A stretch of DNA of 5,609 nt, taken from Pseudomonadota bacterium. GTDB lineage: Bacteria > Desulfobacterota > DSM-4660 > Desulfatiglandales > B25-G16. Of this stretch, positions 1-5,609 are shown piece by piece. The stretch is from NCBI GenBank assembly GCA_015223015.1, contig JADFWK010000153.1, positions 1-5,609 on the forward strand, given 5' to 3'. How positions within the stretch are numbered: position 1 is the first letter of the stretch; every line of letters starts with the position of its first letter. The notes under the pieces were generated by a model that made no database searches, was not told where the DNA came from, and saw nothing but the letters and a program-made list of their open reading frames with translations. The position numbers were made by a program, and so were the translations under genes.

Positions 1-54
1 AAGGTCATTGATTTTATTGAACAGAAGGTTAAAGAAATGAGAGAAAAGAGCTAA
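1..54 (+). CDS. C-terminal tail of an unidentified upstream gene (partial)
   Basis: The first 17 codons of the window read without interruption to a TAA at 52-54, giving a tail KVIDFIEQKVKEMREKS. It is rich in Lys and Glu and would form a charged, amphipathic helix, a common way for a bacterial protein to end. The base composition and strand fit the operon that follows 124 bases later. The piece is too short to name, and a chance open frame of this length is quite possible. No terminator is visible after it, so it could even be the gene before the transporter in the same transcript. Confidence 0.4.
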   Translation, partial: KVIDFIEQKVKEMREKS

Positions 55-163
55 CAGCTCAGTAAAAATCACGTTTCGAAATTTTTATCGGTCTAACATG
101 TAACATTAAAGGGATTATTGGTGGTAGTTTTTCTATGCTTTTAATACGGTAAAATAGGCAGTC

Positions 164-171
164 AGAAAGGA
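164..171 (+). promoter_or_regulatory. Ribosome binding site of the binding-protein gene
   Basis: AGAAAGGA lies seven bases before the ATG at 179, at a normal spacing, and supports that start. The leader 55-178 is AT-rich. I could not find a convincing sigma70-type promoter in it: the best -10-like hexamer, TAAAAT at 150-155, has no proper -35 partner. The promoter may be weak, of another sigma class, or upstream of the window. Confidence 0.6.
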
Positions 172-178
172 AAAACCC

Positions 179-1915
179 ATGAATCATATCTTACACGTGA
201 AAATAACAACCTTTTTAAAGAACATCCACTATCTTGTCCTTCCAATGCTTATTCTGCTCTCTTTGGGCCTGTCCGTTACTCAGAGCAACGCTGCCTGCTA
301 TCTCAAAATCGGCCTTCCAGAGGAGCCCAGAACACTCAATATCTGGCTTGCAAGCGATACAAATTCTCTTAAGGTCCTATCACAAATATATCAACCCCTG
401 TATAAACGCGATCCTGACACACTGCAACTTGTCCCGTGGCTGGCGGAAGGAGAACCGGTATTTGATGCTGAAACGCTTTCATATACGGTCAGAATCAAAC
501 CGTCCAAATGGTCTGACGGTTCAGAGATGACCTCAGAGGATGTGGCGTTTACCGCGCGTTTGATAAATGATTTTAGAATTCCCAGGTATGTATCCCGTTG
601 GAATTTTATCAAGAAGATTGAAACGCCGGATAAGCACACAGTGAGATTTTATCTCAAGAAACCGAAGGCCATTTTTCTGAGCAGAACCCTGACAACATCA
701 ATTGTACAAAAAAAGGAATGGATCAAGATCGTTGAAACGGCGAGGGGCTCAGAAAAACCGCTCGCCATGTTGCTTAATCACAAGATAGAGAAGCCGGTAG
801 GGACCGGCCCTTTTGTGCTCAAGGAGTGGCGACAAGGGGCCTATCTTTTTCTTCAGAAAAATAAATACTTCTTTGGAACAGGCCGTAAGATAAACGGCCG
901 GATTTTGGGGCCTCACATCGATGGGATTATTTTCAAGATCTACGGTACCTCTGATGCAGCTATTCTTGCCTTAAAAAAGGGCAGTATTGATATGTTCTGG
1001 TGGAGTATTCAGGCGGGGTATCTTGAAGATCTCAAAAGACAGAAAGATATCCAAATATTCTCCAACGAAAAGAGTGGGTTTTACTACCTTGGCTTCAATG
1101 TCAGAAAATCTCCCTTTAACGACATACATCTCAGGCACGCTGTGGCCACATTAATCGATAAGGACTTTATTATCACCAGGATCCTTCAGGGATTAGGGAG
1201 TAAAATGAGTTCCATTGTGCCGCCTGGCAACCGGTTTTGGCACTGTCCGGATATGCCACATTACGGGGAGGGGCTCAGCCAAAAGGAGCGTATAAAAAAG
1301 GCCTATGAAATTATGCGAAAGGCAGGGTATACGTGGCAAGTGCCACCCGTTAATAGAGAAGGTAAGGTGGTCAATGGGAAGGGAATCGTGATGCCCAATG
1401 GACAGCTTATGAAAAAATTCACTATTTTGACCCCTCCCGCTGACTATGATCCTCTTCGCGCCATGTGTGGAATGATCATTCAGGAATGGCTCGGAATGCT
1501 AGGCATCCCGGCATTTGCCAAACCCATGGCATTTGGGTCTCTCATCCAACAGGTCAAAGGACGCCATCAATTTGATTCTTTTATTCTTGGGTATGGAAGG
1601 TTGGATATTGATCCTGATTGGATGAGGAACTTTTTTCATTCCAGTAATGATAAAGCGAGGGGATGGAATATGAGTGGGTACAAAAATTCCGATTTTGATC
1701 GTATTGCCGAGGAGTCTGCCAACGCCCTGGATCGAGAGAAACGACAGAAGTTGATCTGGAAAATGCAGAAGATGATTTTGCAGGATATTCCCTATATCCC
1801 CTTGTACAACCCTAATCTGATTGAAGCGGTCCGCACGGATAAATTCAGCGGTTGGGTGGAAACACTAGGAGGAATTGGAAATGCCTGGTCGTTTTGTGAA
1901 GTGAGACCTAATTAA
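179..1915 (+). CDS. ABC transporter solute-binding protein, family 5 (DppA/OppA type)
   Basis: Secreted receptor that captures the ligand, probably a peptide, and hands it to the two permeases encoded downstream. Residues 1-17 are a basic, polar N-region; about 18-33 are a hydrophobic core; and SNA at 36-38 is a good signal peptidase I site, leaving a mature protein that starts Ala39-Cys40. The rest is a full-length SBP_bac_5 domain. It shows the early LVPWLAE block (84-90) and KWSDGSEMTSEDV (110-122). The hallmark GTGPFVLKEW is at 208-217, YLGFNV at 303-308 before the LRHAV helix, and FFHS...KARGWN...GYKNSDFD from 485. At 578 residues it is at the upper end of the family's usual range. No His pair typical of nickel binders stands out. 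The family and role are clear, but the substrate cannot be assigned: oligopeptide, dipeptide and other small solutes all remain possible. Confidence 0.93.
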   Translation: MNHILHVKITTFLKNIHYLVLPMLILLSLGLSVTQSNAACYLKIGLPEEPRTLNIWLASDTNSLKVLSQIYQPLYKRDPDTLQLVPWLAEGEPVFDAETLSYTVRIKPSKWSDGSEMTSEDVAFTARLINDFRIPRYVSRWNFIKKIETPDKHTVRFYLKKPKAIFLSRTLTTSIVQKKEWIKIVETARGSEKPLAMLLNHKIEKPVGTGPFVLKEWRQGAYLFLQKNKYFFGTGRKINGRILGPHIDGIIFKIYGTSDAAILALKKGSIDMFWWSIQAGYLEDLKRQKDIQIFSNEKSGFYYLGFNVRKSPFNDIHLRHAVATLIDKDFIITRILQGLGSKMSSIVPPGNRFWHCPDMPHYGEGLSQKERIKKAYEIMRKAGYTWQVPPVNREGKVVNGKGIVMPNGQLMKKFTILTPPADYDPLRAMCGMIIQEWLGMLGIPAFAKPMAFGSLIQQVKGRHQFDSFILGYGRLDIDPDWMRNFFHSSNDKARGWNMSGYKNSDFDRIAEESANALDREKRQKLIWKMQKMILQDIPYIPLYNPNLIEAVRTDKFSGWVETLGGIGNAWSFCEVRPN

Positions 1916-1984
1916 AACATGTGTTCATATCAGGGATATATAGCGTTTGTGACGGTTTTAACCATGGTGAAAGGGATTTCGATT

Positions 1985-2030
1985 TTTTTTCATTCGGCCC
2001 AGGGTCATTGAGAAAGCCAGGGGCTGGAAA
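1985..2030 (+). pseudogene. Possible relic of a second solute-binding protein gene (fragment)
   Basis: In the gap between the binding-protein gene and permease B, bases 1985-1995 are identical to 1631-1641 of the binding-protein gene (11 of 11, encoding Phe-Phe-His-Ser). Bases 2013-2029 match 1652-1668 at 15 of 17 positions (Lys-Ala-Arg-Gly-Trp). The two mismatches, and the first base after the 11-base block, are third codon positions and are silent. In the family this stretch is a conserved loop, FFHS followed by GWN. Between the blocks lie a stop (TGA 2009-2011) and a one-base frameshift, so nothing is made from it. Sequence before 1985 and after 2030 does not align by eye. It is either a decayed scrap of a paralogous binding-protein 3' end or a short partial duplication; chance is the alternative. 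Confidence 0.4.
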
Positions 2031-2034
2031 GTTC

Positions 2035-2041
2035 AAGAAGG
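2035..2041 (+). promoter_or_regulatory. Ribosome binding site of permease B
   Basis: AAGAAGG stands 11 bases before the ATG at 2053, a rather long spacing. An in-frame TAG at 2044-2046 rules out any earlier start, so this ATG is the most upstream one possible. Confidence 0.5.
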
Positions 2042-2052
2042 TTTAGTGTGAC

Positions 2053-3030
2053 ATGGAATTAAAGAGATACATCGGCCGGAGGTTAGTTCAGATCTTTGTC
2101 ATTTTTTTTGTGATCCTTACGGTCTTGTTCCTGCTTTTCCGCCTGGCACCCGGAGATCCTGTGTCCAGAATGGTGGACCCAAATCTAACGCCAGAGGACG
2201 CAGCGCTTCTTATTAAAGAGTTTGGTCTTGACCAGCCACTGTTGATGCAATATCTCTATTACCTAAAAAACTTTTTCACAGGGCATTTTGGCTTTTCCTT
2301 TCATTACGGGCAGCCGGTGGTTCAAATTATATGGAACCGGCTACCGAATACCATTCTGCTTTTTACCACATCCATTATCCTCTCCGCCCTCGTAGGCATA
2401 TTTTTGGGAAAAATCGCGTCCTGGCACAAAGGGGAAAAAACAGACATCTGCATGACCTTAGGAGCTTTAGTCACTCATACCATTTTTCTTCCCTGGCTGG
2501 CCCTGATCATGATCTGGGTATTTGCATACAAACTGGGCTGGTTCCCCATCACTGGAATGATTACGGTAGAAATATGGCTTGACCCACAGGCCGGCCTGTG
2601 GACAAAAGCATTGGATGTCCTGTATCACATGACCCTCCCTCTGGCCACCCTTTTTCTTATACATTTCGGGAGTTACTTGCTGATCATGCGCAGTAGTATG
2701 TTGGACACCCTTAAGGAGGATTATATCCTTACAGGAAGAGCCAAAGGCCTTTCTGAAAAAGTCATCAGAGATCATCATGCTGCTCCCAATGCTGCGCTTC
2801 CTGTGGTGACGAGTGTTGGTCTAAGTCTGGCCTTTTCCATAAATGGGGGAGCGCTCACAGAAACGGTTTTCACGTGGCCAGGGATCGGAAGGGAGCTTGT
2901 ATTTTCGGTAAGTCACAATGATTATCCCCTCGCCCAGGCCTCATTCTTACTCATCGCCATTGTGGTGCTGCTTTCCAACCTGGTAGTGGATATTCTTTAC
3001 GCGTATCTTGATCCAAGGATCAGATATTGA
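2053..3030 (+). CDS. dppB: Peptide-type ABC transporter permease, DppB/OppB family
   Basis: One of two inner-membrane subunits forming the transport channel. The N-terminus has a basic start followed by a first membrane helix (about 11-29) running into RLAPGDP (30-36), the signature of this family. Next comes a periplasmic domain with FGLDQPLLMQYLYYL (57-71) and a GHFG block (77-80), where GDLG is usual. Further helices lie at about 101-119, 136-159, 194-212, 247-270 and 292-314. The cytoplasmic EAA loop that docks on the ATPase is DYILTGRAKG from 223 to 232, continuing to ALPV at 248-251. The protein ends with the usual YLDPRIRY. At 325 residues it is normal length. The name follows operon position and family; opp-type naming would be equally valid because the ligand is unknown. 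Its last four bases overlap the possible TTG start of permease C, pointing to translational coupling. Confidence 0.94.
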   Translation: MELKRYIGRRLVQIFVIFFVILTVLFLLFRLAPGDPVSRMVDPNLTPEDAALLIKEFGLDQPLLMQYLYYLKNFFTGHFGFSFHYGQPVVQIIWNRLPNTILLFTTSIILSALVGIFLGKIASWHKGEKTDICMTLGALVTHTIFLPWLALIMIWVFAYKLGWFPITGMITVEIWLDPQAGLWTKALDVLYHMTLPLATLFLIHFGSYLLIMRSSMLDTLKEDYILTGRAKGLSEKVIRDHHAAPNAALPVVTSVGLSLAFSINGGALTETVFTWPGIGRELVFSVSHNDYPLAQASFLLIAIVVLLSNLVVDILYAYLDPRIRY

Positions 3031-3974
3031 CAGGAGAAATACAAAAGGTGACTACAGTTACTACCGACATAGATCTTTCGGAACGGTTTCACTTGATCAG
3101 CCGTTTTTTAGAGGGATGGTCAATCTACAAGAAGAGTTTTCTTGGTAAAATCGGCCTTATTCTGCTGGCCGTATTTGCTTTGATGGCACTTTGCAGTTCT
3201 ATTCCACCCCTGATAGACCCCATGTACCAACCTATGTCAGGTGTGGACCCGGAAATTTTCAAGGCTACAGGCCCGAGCATACGGCACTGGTTGGGAACCG
3301 ATTTCATGGGCCGAGATATCTTTAGTCAACTTCTGACAGGTGCAAGAATTGCTTTCATGGTAGGGGTTTCAGCGGCTTTTATGAGTGTCTTCCTTGGCAC
3401 GGCCATAGGAATGATCGCCGGTTATACAGGGAAATTCATGGATACCTTCCTCATGCGGTTAGCAGACATGATTATGGTAATGCCATCCCTGCTGGTGTTG
3501 CTGATGCTGGCTGCACTTTTTGGCCAGCTCAGTATCTGGTTTATTGTCTTCTTTATCGCGCTATTCCGGTGGCCGGGAGTGTCGAGGGTCATCAGGGCCC
3601 AAACCCTCTCTTTGAAGCACAGACCTTTTATAGAGGCAGCCCGGGTAGCTGGGGCCTCAAATCTTAGAATCATTTTCAGGCATATCATGCCCAATGTATT
3701 GCCTCTGTCATTTCTTTACATGACCTTTCAAGTAACCTCCGCGATTATTATTGAGGCGGCTCTTGCCTTTTTAGGGTTTGGGGATCCTGGAACGGTCAGT
3801 TGGGGTATGATGCTTCAATGGGTTTGGAAGACCGGACACATGTTCAAAGCCCCCTACTGGCTCCTTCCGCCGGGTATTTGCATCTCACTGATTACACTTT
3901 CCTTTTATATGTTAGGCCGAGCTATGGATGAAGTTCTTGACCCAAGGCTGAGAAAAGAGGGGACGACTGATTAA
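3027..3974 (+). CDS. dppC: Peptide-type ABC transporter permease, DppC/OppC family
   Basis: Second channel subunit, partner of the preceding permease. Residues 34-64 form the short OppC_N segment with the first membrane helix. HWLGTDFMGRDIFSQLLTGAR starts at 87 and contains the family hallmark GTD..GRD (90-97). Other helices are near 107-130, 140-165, 167-186, 226-250 and 280-302. The EAA loop reads EAARVAGASN (203-212) and continues to HIMPNVLPL. LAFLGFGDPG (246-255) with SWGMML is the other signature, and the end, LDPRLRK, is typical. The start is uncertain. TTG at 3027 overlaps the upstream stop as TTGA and has AAGGA (3015-3019) seven bases before it. GTG at 3048 has a stronger AGGAG (3032-3036) eleven bases before it and would give a protein seven residues shorter. 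Either start leaves the domain intact. Confidence 0.93.
   Translation: MTGEIQKVTTVTTDIDLSERFHLISRFLEGWSIYKKSFLGKIGLILLAVFALMALCSSIPPLIDPMYQPMSGVDPEIFKATGPSIRHWLGTDFMGRDIFSQLLTGARIAFMVGVSAAFMSVFLGTAIGMIAGYTGKFMDTFLMRLADMIMVMPSLLVLLMLAALFGQLSIWFIVFFIALFRWPGVSRVIRAQTLSLKHRPFIEAARVAGASNLRIIFRHIMPNVLPLSFLYMTFQVTSAIIIEAALAFLGFGDPGTVSWGMMLQWVWKTGHMFKAPYWLLPPGICISLITLSFYMLGRAMDEVLDPRLRKEGTTD
3032..3036 (+). promoter_or_regulatory. Shine-Dalgarno favouring a GTG start at 3048 for permease C
   Basis: AGGAG lies just after the TGA of permease B and eleven bases before GTG 3048, in frame with permease C. It is the best Shine-Dalgarno match in this junction. The competing site AAGGA (3015-3019) serves TTG 3027 at a better spacing but with a poorer start codon. 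The sequence alone does not decide between them. Confidence 0.4.
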
Positions 3975-3975
3975 A

Positions 3976-4947
3976 ATGGCTCTGTTGGTTGTAGAAAATT
4001 TGAGCGTGGGTTATCAGACCCAAAATGGCTATCTCCATGCTGTAGAAGGGGTTTCTTTTTCTTTGGATGCAGGAAAATCCCTCGGGTTTGTGGGAGAGTC
4101 AGGCTGTGGAAAGACCACGCTGGGTATGGCCGTGATGAGATTACTGCCCTCCAACGGGTTGATTCGGGAGGGTCGCATTCTCTTTGATGGGGAAGACCTC
4201 CTTACAAAGACTGATGAAGAAATGCGACAGATCAGGTGGCAAGAAATAGCTATGATCTTTCAAGCCGCCATGAATGCACTAAATCCAGTCCACCGGGTTA
4301 TCGACCAAATTACAGAGGCTATCTATACCCACACTCCTTCACATAACAAGAATGAGGCACATGAACAGGTCAGAGCACTTTTTAAATTTGTGGGGCTTCC
4401 AGAAGATCGCATGAGAGATTATCCGCACCAGTACAGCGGTGGCATGAAACAGAGGGCCATTATTGCAATGGCGCTGGCCTGCAAGCCTAAACTGATTATT
4501 GCCGATGAGCCCACTACTGCTCTGGATGTTATTGTCCAGGATCAAATTCTTGAAGAGACAAAGAGCTTACAAAGGGAATTTGGGGTCAGCATCATCTATA
4601 TCTCCCACGATATCTCAATTGTGGCAGATATATGTCATGATATCGGCGTTATGTATGCAGGACAGCTTGTGGAATACGGAGCCAGGGAAGAGGTCTTTGA
4701 TAATCCGTCGCACCCCTATACAAAGGCCCTCCTTTCATCATACCCCACGCTGACAGGAGAAAAGTCACAACTGATGCCTATTCCAGGTGAGGCACCCAAT
4801 CTCATTAATCCTCCTTTCGGATGTCGGTTTTCCGATCGCTGCACTGAAGCGAGCGTGTCATGCAAAAGTAATCCTTCGGTGTGGCTGGAGATAACACCAA
4901 CGCACAAGGTACTTTGCCATCAGTGCGGAAAGCATTGTGGTGAATAG
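3976..4947 (+). CDS. dppD: Peptide-type ABC transporter ATPase, DppD/OppD family
   Basis: Cytoplasmic ATP-binding subunit that powers import, working as a heterodimer with the next gene product. All motifs are intact: Walker A GESGCGKTT (40-48), Q-loop Gln96, signature YSGGMKQR (153-160), Walker B LIIADEP (173-179) with Glu178 as catalytic base, and the H-loop His211. The Q-loop continues AAMNALNP, unlike the DPYQSLNP form in the partner. The C-terminal oligo_HPY extension carries SHPYTKALL and then Cys283, Cys289, Cys296 and Cys314, the four-cysteine set that holds a [4Fe-4S] cluster in structurally studied Opp/Dpp ATPases. Two further cysteines, 317 and 321, sit at the very end. At 323 residues the length is normal. 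The ATG follows the upstream stop by one base, with a GAGGGG (3957-3962) at a long spacing of 13 bases, which suggests coupled translation. Confidence 0.95.
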   Translation: MALLVVENLSVGYQTQNGYLHAVEGVSFSLDAGKSLGFVGESGCGKTTLGMAVMRLLPSNGLIREGRILFDGEDLLTKTDEEMRQIRWQEIAMIFQAAMNALNPVHRVIDQITEAIYTHTPSHNKNEAHEQVRALFKFVGLPEDRMRDYPHQYSGGMKQRAIIAMALACKPKLIIADEPTTALDVIVQDQILEETKSLQREFGVSIIYISHDISIVADICHDIGVMYAGQLVEYGAREEVFDNPSHPYTKALLSSYPTLTGEKSQLMPIPGEAPNLINPPFGCRFSDRCTEASVSCKSNPSVWLEITPTHKVLCHQCGKHCGE

Positions 4948-4959
4948 AAAACACGAATC

Positions 4960-5609
4960 ATGATGGATCATAGAGAAAAAACTATCCTTAAGCTTGATCG
5001 TATCGTTAAAAAATATAGAACCAAGGCCTTCTTGTTCGGGGACCGCGGTCAAGAAGTCATTGCCCTCAACGAGGTAAGTATCAAGATAACGAGGGGGGAG
5101 ATATTCGGACTTGTTGGCGAAAGCGGAAGCGGCAAGACCACGGCGGGACGCCTGATCGTCAGACTGGAACAACCTGGCGAGGGAAAAATATATCTGGATG
5201 GCCGTGATATTACTAACCTGAAGGCAAAAGCCTCAAAAGCCTATTCCCGCAGAGTCCAGATGATCTTCCAGGACCCTTACCAGTCTCTGAATCCCCAGTT
5301 CTCAGTCTTTGACACAATCTCAGAACCTCTTATCATTCACAAAATTGGAAATACTAAAGCGAAAGAAGACGTGGTGTGGCAGGCTATGAAATCGGTTGGT
5401 CTATCTCCTCCTCATGACTTTGCGCATCGTTATCCACACCAACTGAGCGGAGGACAAAGACAGAGAGTCTCTATTGCACGGGCCATGGTCCTGAACCCAG
5501 AGTTTGTGGTGGCTGACGAGCCCACGTCCATGCTTGACGCATCTATGTCTGCACAGATCTTTAACATCCTCCTTGAAATGCGTAAAAAGCTTAATGTTAG
5601 CTTTCTATT
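4960..5609 (+). CDS. dppF: Peptide-type ABC transporter ATPase, DppF/OppF family (3' end outside window)
   Basis: Second nucleotide-binding subunit, partner of the preceding ATPase. The frame is open from ATG 4960 (a second ATG follows at 4963) to the window edge, giving about 216 residues. Visible motifs are an A-loop-like Tyr19, Walker A GESGSGKTT (53-61), Q-loop Gln104 followed by DPYQSLNP, signature LSGGQRQR (162-169), Walker B with Asp186 and Glu187, and the D-loop SMLDAS. The H-loop and the C-terminal oligo_HPY region lie beyond the window. The longer segment before the Walker A, with the FGDRG stretch around 26-30, is normal for the F subunit, which carries an insertion there. It starts 12 bases after the stop of the D subunit. 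No good Shine-Dalgarno is seen (GGTGA at 4939-4943 is too far), so it probably relies on translational coupling. Confidence 0.94.
   Translation, partial: MMDHREKTILKLDRIVKKYRTKAFLFGDRGQEVIALNEVSIKITRGEIFGLVGESGSGKTTAGRLIVRLEQPGEGKIYLDGRDITNLKAKASKAYSRRVQMIFQDPYQSLNPQFSVFDTISEPLIIHKIGNTKAKEDVVWQAMKSVGLSPPHDFAHRYPHQLSGGQRQRVSIARAMVLNPEFVVADEPTSMLDASMSAQIFNILLEMRKKLNVSFL

Noticed and set aside
48..60. Inverted repeat GAGCT-AAC-AGCTC across the stop of the upstream reading frame, as a terminator
   Set aside because: The stem is only five base pairs and is not followed by a T-run.
63..87. TAAAAAT / ATTTTTA inverted repeat around TTTCGAAA, as a terminator or operator
   Set aside because: The stem is nearly all A-T with an 11-base loop, as expected by chance in an AT-rich leader.
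94..106. Direct repeat TAACAT-g-TAACAT, with AACATGT recurring at 1916-1922, as a regulator binding site
   Set aside because: Only six or seven bases are shared, and no known regulator site fits.
128..155. Promoter with -10 TAAAAT (150-155)
   Set aside because: The -35 position holds only a T-run, and the predicted transcript start would fall almost on the Shine-Dalgarno sequence.
391..639. Minus-strand and alternate-frame open frames inside the transporter genes (also at 234-530, 2331-2582, 2467-2778, 3125-3307, 3422-3694, 4339-4545, 4499-4753, 4716-4907, 4858-5172)
   Set aside because: All lie within strongly supported genes, resemble no protein I know, and have no domain-like pattern.
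1970..1990. GAAA-GGGA-TTTC hairpin followed by eight T as an attenuator between the binding protein and permease B
   Set aside because: The four-pair, mostly A-U stem is too weak, and the T-run is better explained by the Phe-Phe codons of the possible relic.
1919..2011. Small open frame of about 30 codons in the gap, as a leader peptide
   Set aside because: No ribosome binding site precedes it, and its end coincides with the FFHS block of the suspected relic.

Overview
The window carries one complete, densely packed operon for a peptide-type (Dpp/Opp, PepT family) ABC importer, all on the + strand. The last gene is cut by the window edge. The order is solute-binding protein, permease B, permease C, ATPase D, ATPase F, which is the classic layout for this family. 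A binding protein with a cleavable signal peptide, together with the general look of the proteins, suggests a Gram-negative bacterium. By eye I would guess a Desulfobacterota/Deltaproteobacteria-like lineage, but this rests on similarity of style only and no marker gene is present.

Layout: 1-54 is probably the last 17 codons of an unidentified upstream gene. 55-178 is a short AT-rich leader with a clear Shine-Dalgarno sequence before the binding-protein gene (179-1915). 1916-2052 is a 137-base gap that includes what looks like a decayed scrap of another binding-protein gene. Permease B (2053-3030) overlaps the start of permease C (3027-3974, or 3048-3974). ATPase D (3976-4947) starts one base after the stop of C. 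ATPase F starts at 4960 and is open to the end of the window at 5609, having passed Walker B and the D-loop but not the H-loop.

How it works together: the exported binding protein captures a ligand, most likely a peptide. The two permeases form the membrane channel. The two different ATPases form the nucleotide-binding pair that docks on the EAA loops of the permeases. All catalytic motifs visible in both ATPases are intact, so the importer looks functional. The substrate (dipeptide, oligopeptide, other small solute) cannot be told from this sequence.

I see no new type of biological system here. The most interesting observation is in the gap between the binding protein and permease B. Two short blocks there match the present binding-protein gene in the same order, and within the coding blocks the base differences are all synonymous third-position changes. 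The blocks are separated by a stop and a frameshift, which suggests a relic of a second binding-protein gene.
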